DNA of 64,000 bases from DATEPR01 sp963780635 (GCA_963780635.1 CAWACW010000015.1:248001-312000); one strand, 5' to 3'. Shown: positions 24,049 to 33,387, counted from the stretch's first letter. Translations and numbers: made by a program. Notes: a model not told the origin generated them from the letters alone.

Positions 24049-24822
24049 TCAGGCGATCGACTGGCGCGCGCCCTGCGCGCTCTGCAGGGTGCGGAGCACG
24101 TCCAGTTCGGTCGCGCTCGGCGGTTCGGTGACGGCCACGTCGTCACGCACGAGCAGCGGCCAGCCGGTGGCCTCGCGGGCCTGTTCGACCGTGGCACCGG
24201 GGTGCAGGCGGGTCAGCACGAACTCACAGGTCTGCGGGTCCGGCTCCAGCACGCCCAGGTCGGTGATCACCATCTTGGGACCCGCCCCGCGCAGGCCCAG
24301 CCGCTCACGGTCGCCGGGGCCCGTGCCGTAGCCGACGCTGGTGATGAAGTCGAGTCGGTCCACGAACGACCGCCTGCTCTGCCGGACCACGACGATGACC
24401 TCACGGCAGGACGCGGCGATCTCCGGTGCGCCGCCCGCGCCGGGCAGCCGGACCTTCGGGTGTTCGTAGTCGCCGCCGACGAGGGTGGTGTTGATGTTGG
24501 CGAACCGGTCGAGCTGGGCGGCACCCAGGAAGCCGACGTCCACTCGGCCGGGCTGCAGCCAGTAGTTGAAGATCTCCGGCACGGTCACCACGGAGTCGGC
24601 GGTCTCGGCGAGGATGCCGTCCCCGATGGACAGTGGCAGGTGGTCCGGTTTCGCGCCAAGGCAGCCGGACTCGTAGACCAGCACCAGGTTCGGGGCGTGG
24701 GTGCGCCGGGCCACGTTGGCCGCCGTCGAGGGCAGCCCGATGCCGACGAAGCACACCTTCTCGTCGTGCAGTTCGCGGGAGGCGGCGATGGTCATCATCT
24801 CGTCGCTGGTCCAGTCGGCCAC
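24049..24822 (-). CDS. pcaJ: 3-Oxoadipate CoA-transferase beta subunit
   Basis: This 257-aa type I CoA-transferase beta subunit carries the catalytic-Glu context LVLVYESGCLGAKP and the CoA-binding GIGLPSTAANVA. GGAPEIAASCREVIVVV is also conserved. With PcaI it transfers CoA from succinyl-CoA to beta-ketoadipate. The GTG start at 24822 lies three bases after the pcaI stop. The product, beta-ketoadipyl-CoA, needs a thiolase (PcaF) that is not present in this window. Confidence 0.92.
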   Translation of the reverse strand: MADWTSDEMMTIAASRELHDEKVCFVGIGLPSTAANVARRTHAPNLVLVYESGCLGAKPDHLPLSIGDGILAETADSVVTVPEIFNYWLQPGRVDVGFLGAAQLDRFANINTTLVGGDYEHPKVRLPGAGGAPEIAASCREVIVVVRQSRRSFVDRLDFITSVGYGTGPGDRERLGLRGAGPKMVITDLGVLEPDPQTCEFVLTRLHPGATVEQAREATGWPLLVRDDVAVTEPPSATELDVLRTLQSAQGARQSIA

Positions 24823-24825
24823 CGG

Positions 24826-25647
24826 CTACTCGCCTCCGATTCCCAGTACGTGCTTGGCCAGCCAGGCCTGGAACGTCGCCCGGTCCCGGCTGATCGGGTC
24901 CCACCGCTGGTAGTACTCGTTGTCCCTGATCGAGTATCCGTCCGCATAGGACGGATGTGAACCGCCCGGCACCACGGCGACCCGGTTGATCACCCAGTTG
25001 GGGAGCACGACGGCGCCCGGCTTGGGCTCGAACTCGTCGACGACCTCCTCGACGGTGACCAGCGAACGCCTGGCCGCGAGCACGGCCTCCTTCTGCACGC
25101 CGGTGATACCCCACATCCGGACGTTGCCCCTGCGGTCAGCCTGCTGTGCGTGGATCACCGTCACATCGGGTCGCAGTGCGGGCACCGCGGTGAGCACCTC
25201 ACCGGTGAACGGGCAGGTCACCGTCTTGATGTTGGCCGTGTGCTCGACCAGGTCGGTACCGGTGTAGCCGCGCAGTACCGCGAACGGCAGCCCGGACGCG
25301 CCTGCCGCGTACCGGTTGGCCATGCCCGCGTGGCTGTGCTCCTCCAGTTCCAGCGGCACCGGCCAGCCGTGCTCCACGGCGTCGCGGAACCGGTGCAGCG
25401 AGCCGACTCCGGGGTTGCCGCCCCAGGAGAAGACCAGCTTCCGCGCACAGCCCGCGCCGATCAGCTGGTCGTAGATGAGGTCCGGGGTCATCCGGACCAG
25501 TGTCAGGCCGGTGCGGCCCTGCCGGATGATCTCGTGGCCCGCCGCGTACGGGATGAGGTGGGTGAACCCCTCCAGGGCGACCGTGTCGCCGTCGCGGACG
25601 AGGTCCGCGACAGCGTCGTCGAGACCGGTGAAGGTGGCGAGTGGCAC
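24826..25647 (-). CDS. pcaI: 3-Oxoadipate CoA-transferase alpha subunit
   Basis: This 273-aa subunit has AVADLVRDGDTVALEGFTHL at the N-terminus, the substrate-loop region KLVFSWGGNPGVGSLHRF and VIHAQQADRRGNVRMWGI, all standard for type I CoA-transferase alpha subunits such as PcaI/CatI. GTG 25647 is chosen because GGGGGAG is seven bases upstream; upstream codons to 25830 cross the operator and lack similarity. It is the first gene of the leftward pca operon. A PcaR-like palindrome sits 44 bp upstream, so induction by a pathway intermediate is expected. Confidence 0.92.
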   Translation of the reverse strand: MPLATFTGLDDAVADLVRDGDTVALEGFTHLIPYAAGHEIIRQGRTGLTLVRMTPDLIYDQLIGAGCARKLVFSWGGNPGVGSLHRFRDAVEHGWPVPLELEEHSHAGMANRYAAGASGLPFAVLRGYTGTDLVEHTANIKTVTCPFTGEVLTAVPALRPDVTVIHAQQADRRGNVRMWGITGVQKEAVLAARRSLVTVEEVVDEFEPKPGAVVLPNWVINRVAVVPGGSHPSYADGYSIRDNEYYQRWDPISRDRATFQAWLAKHVLGIGGE

Positions 25648-25690
25648 GCCGTGCTCCCCCTTGTCCAGATGTGTTCGCTTGGCGAGCGCC

Positions 25691-25707
25691 TGTTCGCATC
25701 CCGAACA
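25691..25707. promoter_or_regulatory. PcaR-like operator between pca and pob operons
   Basis: TGTTCG-CATCC-CGAACA is a perfect 6-5-6 inverted repeat. Its 15-bp core, GTTCG-N5-CGAAC, has the same layout as the PcaR box I recall from Pseudomonas putida (GTTCG-N5-CGCAC). It lies 44 bp upstream of pcaI in the shared divergent region. Confidence 0.7.
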
Positions 25708-25750
25708 TATCGCGCCCACTTGCACAGTAGGGTCACAGCTAAAGCCGGTC

Positions 25751-25776
25751 AACCGTAACGTGACGGCCGTACGGTT
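25751..25776. promoter_or_regulatory. Second inverted repeat in the divergent pca/aldehyde-dehydrogenase region
   Basis: AACCGTA (25751-25757) and TACGGTT (25770-25776) are perfect arms separated by 12 bp. The site lies about 100 bp upstream of the aldehyde dehydrogenase start and could serve the rightward operon. The binding protein is unknown. Confidence 0.4.
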
Positions 25777-25878
25777 CGCCAATTGAGTGTTGACGACCAC
25801 ACCATCGGGCCTTACGTTCGCATCCAGCACATTGGTTCGTTATCCGCACACGGCTCGACGCACACAGTGGAGTGTGAC

Positions 25879-27339
25879 GTGACCTGGCTGGACCGGCAAC
25901 GCTGGCACGGGAAGATCTACTCGGGTGGATGGGTGCCCGGGACGGCCGGCGAGCGCGCCGTGGTTGCCCCGGCCACCGGTGCTGAGCTGGGTCGCATCGG
26001 CATGGCGAGCCCCGGCGACGTGACGAAGGCAGCAGCGACCGCCAAGCGGGCACAGCGGGACTGGGTGGCCCTCCCCTACACCCAGCGAGCCGCGGTGCTG
26101 CGCAGGGCGGGTGACCTCATCACCGAGCACGCGGCCGAGATCCAGGACTGGATCATCCGCGAGTCCGGCTCGGTGCCCGGCAAGGCCGAACTCGAGACAC
26201 ACCTCGGGGCACAGGAGTGTTACGAGGCGGCCGGCCTGCCGTCGCGCGCCTTCGGTGAGCTGATGCCCAGCGAGTTACCCCGGCGCAGTTGGGCCCAGCG
26301 GGTACCGGTCGGCGTCGTCGGGGTCATCGCTCCGTTCAACGTGCCGCTGATCCTGTCCATTCGGTCCGTCGCACCGGCACTCGCGCTGGGCAACGCCGTG
26401 GTGCTCAAACCGGACCCGAGGACGGCCGTCGGTGGCGGTGTCGTGCTGGCCGAGGTGTTCGCGGCGGCAGGCCTGCCCGACGGACTGTTACATGTACTGC
26501 CCGGCGGCGCGGACGTCGGCGAGGCCGTGGTCACCGAACCAGCGATCCGGACCATCTCGTTCACCGGGTCGACGGCAGCGGGACGCCGGGTCGGCGAGCT
26601 GGCAGGCGCCCACCTCAAGCGGGTCCACCTGGAACTGGGCGGCAACTCGGGCCTGATCGTGCTGGACGACGTGGACCTGCCGCGGGCCGTATCGGCTGGT
26701 GCGTGGGGCTCGTTCCTGCACCAGGGCCAGATCTGCATGACCACCGGCAGGCACCTGGTGCACGAGTCCGTCTACGACGCCTACGTGAGCGGCCTGGCGG
26801 AGACGGCCGACCGCCTGCCGGTCGGCGACCCGGCCGAGGAGCAGGTCGCGCTCGGCCCGCTGATCGACGAGCGGCAGCGGGACAAGGTGCACGAGCTGGT
26901 CACGTCCAGTGTCTCTGCGGGCGCCACACTGGCCGCCGGCGGCGAGTACACCGGACTGTTCTACCGGCCGACCGTACTGGCCGGGCGTGACACCTCGGTG
27001 CCCGCGTACGCGGAAGAGGTCTTCGGGCCGGTCGCTCCCGTGGTCCCGTTCGGTTCGCTGGACGAGGCCGCCGTGCTGGCCTCGGACAGCGACTACGGCC
27101 TGTCGCTGGGCATCCTCACCCGGGATGTGATGAAGGGCCTCGACCTGGCCGACCGCATCCCCACCGGCATCGTGCACATCAACGACCAGACAGTGAACGA
27201 CGAGGCGCTGGCGCCCTTCGGTGGAGTCGGGGTCTCCGGCACCGGCGCCAGGTTCGGCGGCGCGGCAGCCAATGTGGACGCATTCACCGAGACCCGGTGG
27301 GTCACCGTCCGCGGCGACATCGCGCCGTACCCGTTCTAG
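25879..27339 (+). CDS. Benzaldehyde/vanillin-type aldehyde dehydrogenase
   Basis: This 486-aa NAD(P)-dependent aldehyde dehydrogenase has the catalytic Glu in LELGGNSG and the catalytic Cys in QGQICMTTGRH, the HQGQIC context of vanillin and benzaldehyde dehydrogenases. VIAPFNVPLILSIRSVAPAL and FTGSTAAGRRVGELA complete the cofactor site. GTG 25879 with GGAG six bases upstream gives the family length; the longer frame to 25783 crosses the regulatory region. It begins the rightward operon that includes an aromatic-acid-type ABC importer and pobA, so 4-hydroxybenzaldehyde or vanillin oxidation to the benzoate is the inferred role. Confidence 0.88.
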   Translation: MTWLDRQRWHGKIYSGGWVPGTAGERAVVAPATGAELGRIGMASPGDVTKAAATAKRAQRDWVALPYTQRAAVLRRAGDLITEHAAEIQDWIIRESGSVPGKAELETHLGAQECYEAAGLPSRAFGELMPSELPRRSWAQRVPVGVVGVIAPFNVPLILSIRSVAPALALGNAVVLKPDPRTAVGGGVVLAEVFAAAGLPDGLLHVLPGGADVGEAVVTEPAIRTISFTGSTAAGRRVGELAGAHLKRVHLELGGNSGLIVLDDVDLPRAVSAGAWGSFLHQGQICMTTGRHLVHESVYDAYVSGLAETADRLPVGDPAEEQVALGPLIDERQRDKVHELVTSSVSAGATLAAGGEYTGLFYRPTVLAGRDTSVPAYAEEVFGPVAPVVPFGSLDEAAVLASDSDYGLSLGILTRDVMKGLDLADRIPTGIVHINDQTVNDEALAPFGGVGVSGTGARFGGAAANVDAFTETRWVTVRGDIAPYPF

Positions 27340-27369
27340 GCAAGTAGCCACCACAATTCAGGAGACATG

Positions 27370-28679
27370 ATGGCTCAACGGATATCCCGCCGTGACGCGC
27401 TGAGAACCGCCGGAGTGGGGCTCGGTGTGCTCGGTGCGGGGCAGCTGCTCGCCAGCTGCTCGACCGGACTGAAGGGAGCCAGCGGCGGCGGCAGCTCGAC
27501 GACCACGCTGAAGATCGGCTACGTCAGCCCGCAGACCGGCCCGCTCGCCTCGTTCGCGACCGGGGACAACTACATCATCAACAAGCTCAAGCCCTTGCTG
27601 AACAAGGGCTTCAACGCGGGCGGCAAGACCTGGAACATCGAGGTCGTCGTCAAGGACAGCCAGTCCACCACGACCCGGGCCACCCAGGTCACGCAGGACC
27701 TGATCAATTCGGACAAGGTCGACATCGTGGTCGCGTCGGCCACGCCGGACACCGCGAACCCGGTGTCGGACGCGTGCGAGGCGTCGGGCATCCCGAACGT
27801 GACGACGATCGTGCCGTGGGAGGCGTGGTTCTTCGGTCGCGGCAAGAAGCCCGGCGACCAGTTCAAGTACTCGACGATGTTCTTCTTCGGCCTGAAGGAG
27901 TTCACCGACCTGTTCACCAACATGTGGCAGAACGTCGGCGACGACAGCGGCGCGGTCGCGTGCCTGTGGCCCAACGACACCGACGCCAACGCGTTCCGCG
28001 CGGGCTTCCCGCCACCGATGAAGGCAGCCGGCTACAAGGCGGTGGACAGTGGTGCCTACGCGGACGGGACCACGGACTTCTCCGCGCAGATCGCGAAGTT
28101 CAAGGCGGCCCACACCGAGCTGTTCACCTGCTGCCCGATCCCGCCGGACTTCCAGACGTTCTGGAAGCAGGCCGCGCAGCAGGGGTACAAGCCCAAGCTG
28201 GCCACGGTCGCGAAGGTGATGCTGTTCCCCAGCGAGGCGGTCGCCCTGGGCAACCTGTCCAACAACATCGCCACCGACGTGTGGTGGAGCCCGCGGCACC
28301 CTACAAGTCGACGCTCGACGGCACGACCGCCAAGCAGCTGGCCGACGACTTCGCCACGACCACCGGCAACGCAGTGGACACAGGCGCTCGGCTCGGCGTA
28401 CTCGCTGTTCGAGATCGCGGTACAGGCATTGCGTACGCGCCAGCGACCCCAAGGACCGCAAGGAGGTCGCGCGACAAGCTGAAGAACATGAAGATCACCG
28501 GGATCAGCGGGCCGCTGGACTTCACCTCCGGTCCGCAGCCGGGCATCGCGCTGCAGAAGATCGGTCGGCGGCCAGTGGCGGCCGGGCACGCAGTTCCCGT
28601 GGGACATGTACGCTGGTGGACAACACGTTCAACCCGGACGTCCCGGTGAACGGCGATCTGCAAACCGACGAACGCATGA
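27370..28679 (+). CDS. Branched-chain/aromatic-acid ABC substrate-binding lipoprotein (multiply frameshifted)
   Basis: The N-terminus has a Tat signal (Arg7-Arg8, ISRRDALRTAG) and lipobox LLASC with Cys30, followed by a type I periplasmic-binding fold (KIGYVSPQTGPLASFATGDN). From 27370 to about 28300 the frame is intact. After that, similarity hops between frames near 28300, 28370, 28437, 28472, 28567, 28613 and 28660, while segments such as PYKSTLDGTTAKQLADDF, NMKITGISGPLDFTSGPQPG and VDNTFNPDVPVNGD remain clear. The corrected protein is about 430 aa. The stop TGA overlaps the next start (ATGA). Context points to uptake of 4-hydroxybenzoate or a related acid. Confidence 0.8.
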
Positions 28680-29415
28680 CGAGCCGTTCTCGAACTGGAC
28701 GGTGTGCGCAAGCGATTCGGCCAGGTGCTGGTGGCCGACGGGCTCTCGCTCACCGTTGCGGAAGGTGAGGCTGCTCGGGCATCGTCGGGCCCAACGGCGC
28801 GGGCAAGACGACGCTGTTCGGCATGATCTCCGGTGACCTGCCGCCGGACTCGGGCGAGGTACGACTGGGCGGGCGCCCGGTCACCTCGCTCGGCCGGCGG
28901 CCCGCGCGCGGCTGGGCATCGGCCGCACCTACCAGGTGCCGCGGCCGTTCGAGCACATGACGGTGTTCGAGAACGTGCTCGCCGGCGCTGTCTACGGCGC
29001 TGCGCTGGGCAAGGCGGAGGCCCGGGAGCTCGCGCTGGAGGTACTGGAGCTCACCGGCCTGCTGCCGATGGCGAACCGGCCCGCGGGACGGCTGACCCTG
29101 TTGGCACGCAAGCGGCTGGAGGTGGCCAGGGCACTGGCCACCCGGCCGAGCGTGCTGCTGCTGGACGAGGTCGCCGGCGGGCTGACCGACCCCGAGGTGG
29201 ACGAGCTGCTCGAGATCGTCGGCACGCTCAAGGCGCGCGGCCTGACCGTGCTGTGGATCGAGCACGTGGTGCACGCCCTGCTGCGCAGCGTGGACCGGCT
29301 GGTGTGCCTCGCGTCGGGCAGCCTGGTCGCCGACGGCGAGCCTGCCGTGGTGATGGCCGACCCGACAGTGCGCGAGGTCTACCTGGGTGCCGACGTGCGG
29401 ACGGTGCCGTCATGA
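28676..29415 (+). CDS. ABC transporter ATP-binding protein, LivG-like (frameshifted)
   Basis: After frame corrections near 28685, 28773 and 28908 this reads as a LivG-type ATPase of about 245 aa. VLELDGVRKRFGQVLVADG precedes Walker A GPNGAGKTT, then GIGRTYQVPRPFEHMTVFEN (Q-loop), Walker B VLLLDEVAGGL and the H-loop WIEHVVHAL. The signature region is atypical, RLTLLARKRLEVARAL, lacking the usual LSGGQ. From 28936 to the end it is one clean frame. It overlaps livF by 4 nt. It energises the aromatic-acid/branched-chain type importer. Confidence 0.85.
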
Positions 29416-30141
29416 ATCTGCTGGAACTGACGGATCTCACCGTGCACCACGGGCAGTTGGCCGCGGTCAGCTCGCTGGACCTGGCACTGGCCGAGGGCAG
29501 CACGCTGGCCGTGATCGGCGCGAACGGTGCCGGCAAGACCACGCTGCTGCGGGCGATCGCGGGCATCCTGCAAGCCGACCACCGGCACCATCCGGTTCGA
29601 CGGCGTCGACATCACGCACGTGCCCGCGCACCGCAGGGCCGCCGAGGGCATCGCGCTGGTACCCGAGGGCCGCAGGCTGTTCCCGTCGCTCACGGTCGAG
29701 GAGAACCTGCTGGCCGGCGCGTACCGGAAGCGTTCTGGGCCGTGGGACGTGGCCGGGGTCGTCGAGCTGTTCCCGTGGATCGGCGAGCGGCGGCGGCAGT
29801 CGGCGCGGCAGCTGTCCGGCGGTGAGCAGCAGGCGGTGGCCATCGGACGCGCGCTGATGGGCAACCCCCGGTTGTTGCTGCTGGACGAGATCTCGCTCGG
29901 CCTGGCGCCGAAGGTGGTCGGGCAGCTCTACCAGGCACTGCCCAAGGTGATGGCCGCCGGCACGACCGTGCTGCTGGTCGAGCAGGACGTCAGCCAGGCG
30001 CTGCGCACCGCCGACCGGGTGCTCTGCCTGCTGGAGGGCAGGACGGTGCTCGCCGGCACACCGTCCGAACTCACCGCGGCGCAGATCGAAGAGGCGTATT
30101 TCGGGTTGAAGGGCCGCTCGGCCACCGGGGGCAGGCAATGA
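29412..30141 (+). CDS. ABC transporter ATP-binding protein, LivF-like (one frameshift)
   Basis: The first 55 codons (LELTDLTVHHGQLAAVSSLD and Walker A GANGAGKTT) are in one frame and the remainder in another, joined near 29577; deleting one A in CTGCAAGCC restores ILQPTTGTIRFDG. The rest shows ALVPEGRRLFPSLTVEENLL (Q-loop region), signature LSGGEQQ, Walker B LLLLDEISLGLAP and the H-loop VLLVEQDVSQAL, as in LivF. The corrected length is about 242 aa. It pairs with the LivG-like ATPase. About 94 bp separate it from the LivH-like permease; a 32-codon frame there (30138-30236) is not convincing as a gene. Confidence 0.87.
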
Positions 30142-30235
30142 TCGCGCGAGTCCTGCTCGCGCGCACCACGGCAGGCGCACGCCACCCGGCTCACCGCGGA
30201 GTTCGGCAGCCGCGCTCGCGGTTTGGGGGTCGCTG

Positions 30236-31105
30236 ATGATCTGGGTCAACGCCATCGTGCAGGGTCTCCTGCTCGGCGGCCTGTACGCGTTGTTCGCGTG
30301 TGGACTGTCGCTGATGTTCGGCGTGATGCGGATCGTGAACCTCGCGCACGGCGACATCGCGGTGCTGGCGTCGTTCCTGGCGTACTCGATCATCAGCGCG
30401 ACCCCGATCGGTGTGCTCGGCGCGACGCTGATCGTGCTGCCGGTGTTCGCGATCTTCGGCTATCTCGTGCAGAGCGGGCTGCTCTCCCCCGCGCTCAAGG
30501 TCGGGCCGCTGTCGACGCTGCTGGCGACGTTCGGGCTGTCCATCGTCATCCAGAACGCGCTGCAGCAGGGCTACTCGGCGGACACCAGGGCGCTGGACGT
30601 CGGCTCGCTGGTCTCGGCGTCACTGCACATCAGCGGGCAGATCTCGGTGGCCTACCTCTCGCTGATCACGTTCGCGCTGGCCATCGTCGTGCTGGCGGCG
30701 CTGCAACTGTTCCTGTCGCGCACGCGCACCGGGCGGATCATGCGGGCCACCGCGGACGACCCCGAGGCGGCCACGCTGTCCGGCGCCAACGCCCGGCACA
30801 TCTACGGCATCGCCACCGCGATCGCGTTCGTCACGGTCGCGCTGGCAGGCCTGATGTTCGCGATGCAGTCGTCGTTCTCGCCCAGCATCGGCCCGACGCG
30901 GCTGCTGTTCGCGTTCGAGGCCGTGGTCATCGGCGGGCTCGGGTCGCTGTGGGGCACGCTGCTGGGCGGCATGGTGCTCGGCTTGGCGCAGACGCTGGGT
31001 GCCCAGTACGACCCGGCGATCACGCTGCTCGCCGGGCACGTGATCTTCCTGGCGGTGCTGGCCTTCCGGCCGCAGGGCCTGATCCCGGCGAGGAGAACCG
31101 CATGA
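30236..31105 (+). CDS. Branched-chain-type ABC permease, LivH-like
   Basis: This 289-aa membrane protein has about eight hydrophobic helices and LivH landmarks: NAIVQGLLLGGLYALFACGL, IVNLAHGDIAVLASF and EAVVIGGLGSLWGTLLGGMV (the EAA-like loop). It forms half of the membrane channel of the HAAT-family importer. The start ATG 30236 follows the ATPase pair. Its stop overlaps the LivM-like start as ATGA. Within this operon the importer is expected to carry aromatic acids rather than amino acids. Confidence 0.9.
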   Translation: MIWVNAIVQGLLLGGLYALFACGLSLMFGVMRIVNLAHGDIAVLASFLAYSIISATPIGVLGATLIVLPVFAIFGYLVQSGLLSPALKVGPLSTLLATFGLSIVIQNALQQGYSADTRALDVGSLVSASLHISGQISVAYLSLITFALAIVVLAALQLFLSRTRTGRIMRATADDPEAATLSGANARHIYGIATAIAFVTVALAGLMFAMQSSFSPSIGPTRLLFAFEAVVIGGLGSLWGTLLGGMVLGLAQTLGAQYDPAITLLAGHVIFLAVLAFRPQGLIPARRTA

Positions 31106-32121
31106 CGGCGATCGCGGGCCTGCACGTCGGCCGTGGCGGCCGGACCAGCACGTGGACGGCGGTCGGGTCCGGTGTGGTGGTGCTGCTGCTGGCGTACCTG
31201 CCGTACGCGGTGAGCACGAGCGTCACCGGGACGATCGTGACGTTCCTGGAACTGCTGGCCATGTCGGCGATGTGGAACCTGCTCGCCGGGTACGCGGGCA
31301 TGGTCTCGATCGGGCAGCAGGCCTATGTCGGCCTCGGCGCGTACGCGGTGCTGCAGTTCTCCGACTGGGGCGTCCAGCCGTACCTGGGCGTGCTCCTGGC
31401 CGCGGGCGTGTGCGCGATCATCGCGCTGCCCACGTCGCTGCTGGCGTTCCGGCTGCGCGGCGACTACTTCGCGGTCGGCACGTGGGTGATCGCCGAGGTG
31501 TACCACCTGCTGCTGTCCCGCGACTCGTCACTCGGCGGCGGTAGTGGCCGTGCGTTGACCACGCTGTCCGGGATCGACCCGGTGCTGCGCGAGGCCATGA
31601 CGTACTGGGTCGCGCTCGCGGTGTGCGCGCTGTGCATCATGGGCTGCTACCTGTTGCTGCGCAGCAGGCTGGGGCTGGCGCTGACGGCGGTGCGCGACGA
31701 CGAGGTCGCGGCCAGCGGCAGCGGTGTCGGGGTCGGCCGGGCGAAGCGGCTGGTCTACCTCGTGGCGGCTGCCGGGACCGGGGCGGCGGGTGGCGTCATC
31801 CTGGTCAGCCAGCTCAACGTGGCACCCGACTCGATCTTCAGCGTGCAGTACACGGCGTACATGATCTTCATCGTGGTCGTCGGCGGCATCGGCACGCTGG
31901 AGGGCCCGATCCTGGGCGCGATCGTGTTCGTGCTGATCCAGTCGCTGTTCTCCGGCGCGGGCGTGTGGTACCTGATCCTGCTCGGGGTGCTGGCGATCGC
32001 TGTGGCGGTGTGGCTGCCGCATGGATTGTGGGGCACGATCTCCGGGTGGTCCGGGGTGCGCCTGTTCAACACGGGCTACTCGGTACGCGGTCTCGACAAG
32101 CCCAGGGAGCATGGCACGTGA
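31102..32121 (+). CDS. Branched-chain-type ABC permease, LivM-like
   Basis: This 339-aa membrane protein shows LLAMSAMWNLLAGYAGMVSI, GQQAYVGLGAYAV, LRGDYFAVGTWVIAEV and VVVGGIGTLEGPILGA, the conserved LivM elements. It partners the LivH-like permease. ATG 31102 has AGGAG upstream and overlaps the previous stop by 4 nt; its stop overlaps the pobA GTG by 4 nt. Tight coupling to pobA supports delivery of the PobA substrate. Confidence 0.9.
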   Translation: MTAIAGLHVGRGGRTSTWTAVGSGVVVLLLAYLPYAVSTSVTGTIVTFLELLAMSAMWNLLAGYAGMVSIGQQAYVGLGAYAVLQFSDWGVQPYLGVLLAAGVCAIIALPTSLLAFRLRGDYFAVGTWVIAEVYHLLLSRDSSLGGGSGRALTTLSGIDPVLREAMTYWVALAVCALCIMGCYLLLRSRLGLALTAVRDDEVAASGSGVGVGRAKRLVYLVAAAGTGAAGGVILVSQLNVAPDSIFSVQYTAYMIFIVVVGGIGTLEGPILGAIVFVLIQSLFSGAGVWYLILLGVLAIAVAVWLPHGLWGTISGWSGVRLFNTGYSVRGLDKPREHGT

Positions 32122-33284
32122 GCAGGACGCAGGTCGGCATCGTCGGCGCGGGACCGGCCGGGTTGTTGCTGGCCAGGCTGCTGGCACAGGCCGGCGTCGA
32201 CAGCGTCGTGGTGGAGAACAGGGACCAGGAGTACGTGCGCGCCCGGCAGCGGGCGGGCGTGATCGAGCACCGCATCGGTGACCTGCTGCGCGAGGCAGGG
32301 GTCGGTACCCGGCTGGACCGGCTGGGCCTGGTGCACGACGGTATCCACCTGCAGTTCGCCGGCGAGCGGCACCACGTCGACTTCCGGGAGCTGACCGGCC
32401 GGACGGTCACGGTCTACGCCCAGACGGAGATCGTGAAGGACCTCATCGACGCCCGGGTGGCCGGCGACCTGCCGTTGGAGTTCGAGGTCACGGACACGGC
32501 GGTCGCGGACGTCGACACGGACCGTCCGGTGTTGAGCTACGTCGACTCGGCGGGCGCCGCACAGCGGGTCGAGTGCGATCTGATCGCCGGTTGCGACGGG
32601 TTCCACGGCATCAGCAGGGCGGCCGTGCCCGGCCGGACCGAATGGCAACGCGACTTCCCCTACGCCTGGCTGGGCATCCTGGCCGACGTGCCACCGTCCA
32701 CGGACGAGCTGATCTACGCCCGGCACGCCAACGGGTTCGCGCTGCACAGCCTGCGCTCACCCACGGTGAGCAGGCTGTACCTGCAGGTCGCACCGGACGA
32801 GTCGATCGACAACTGGCCGGCTGACCGGATCTGGGCCGAGCTGGCCACCCGGTTCGCCGTCCCCGGCTGGGAACTCAAGCCCGGCCCGATCACGGACGTG
32901 TCGATCACCCCGATGCGCGCGTTCGTCACGGAGCCGATGCGCCACGGCAACCTGTTCCTGGCGGGCGACTCGGCCCACATCGTGCCGCCCACCGGGGCGA
33001 AAGGCCTCAACCTGGCGTTGGCGGACGCGGCACTGCTGGCGCGGGCGATCATCGCGTACTACCGGGACGGCACTCGGGACCTGCTGGACACGTACTCGGA
33101 GCTGCGGCAGCGGCACATCTGGCGGGCGGTGCACTTCGCGGTGTGGATGACGGAGATGCTGCACGTTCGGCCGCAGGGTGATCCGATGGATGCGCAGTTG
33201 CAGTTGGCGCAGCTGCGGTATGTGGTGTCGTCGACACCGATGGCCACGTCACTGGCGGAGAACTACACGGGCATCCCCTGGTAG
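32118..33284 (+). CDS. pobA: 4-Hydroxybenzoate 3-monooxygenase
   Basis: This 388-aa flavoprotein hydroxylase matches PobA: GIVGAGPAGLLLARLLAQAG for FAD binding, CDGFHGISRAAVPGRTEW containing the DG motif, and FLAGDSAHIVPPTGAKGLNL, the near-invariant FAD/substrate segment. It converts 4-hydroxybenzoate to protocatechuate using NAD(P)H and O2. GTG 32118 overlaps the LivM-like stop (GTGA), with GGGAG upstream. It ends the rightward operon and feeds the divergent pca operon. Confidence 0.95.
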   Translation: MSRTQVGIVGAGPAGLLLARLLAQAGVDSVVVENRDQEYVRARQRAGVIEHRIGDLLREAGVGTRLDRLGLVHDGIHLQFAGERHHVDFRELTGRTVTVYAQTEIVKDLIDARVAGDLPLEFEVTDTAVADVDTDRPVLSYVDSAGAAQRVECDLIAGCDGFHGISRAAVPGRTEWQRDFPYAWLGILADVPPSTDELIYARHANGFALHSLRSPTVSRLYLQVAPDESIDNWPADRIWAELATRFAVPGWELKPGPITDVSITPMRAFVTEPMRHGNLFLAGDSAHIVPPTGAKGLNLALADAALLARAIIAYYRDGTRDLLDTYSELRQRHIWRAVHFAVWMTEMLHVRPQGDPMDAQLQLAQLRYVVSSTPMATSLAENYTGIPW

Positions 33285-33387
33285 GGATTCGACCGGTCGC
33301 CGACGCAAGCCGGCGGAATCACGCACCGACGTTCTCGCAACGGCAGGTCCCTCCACCCGCCATCCGGCCATTGGGCAGACTGTGACC

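Noticed and set aside
27370..28679. Calling the importer binding protein a pseudogene
   Set aside because: Breaks are many but all single-base, with continued similarity, and the flanking operon is intact. Error is the simpler explanation pending resequencing.
30138..30236. Short 32-codon gene between the LivF-like and LivH-like genes
   Set aside because: It starts with an ATG overlapping the upstream stop but has an Arg-rich, unbiased composition and no similarity.
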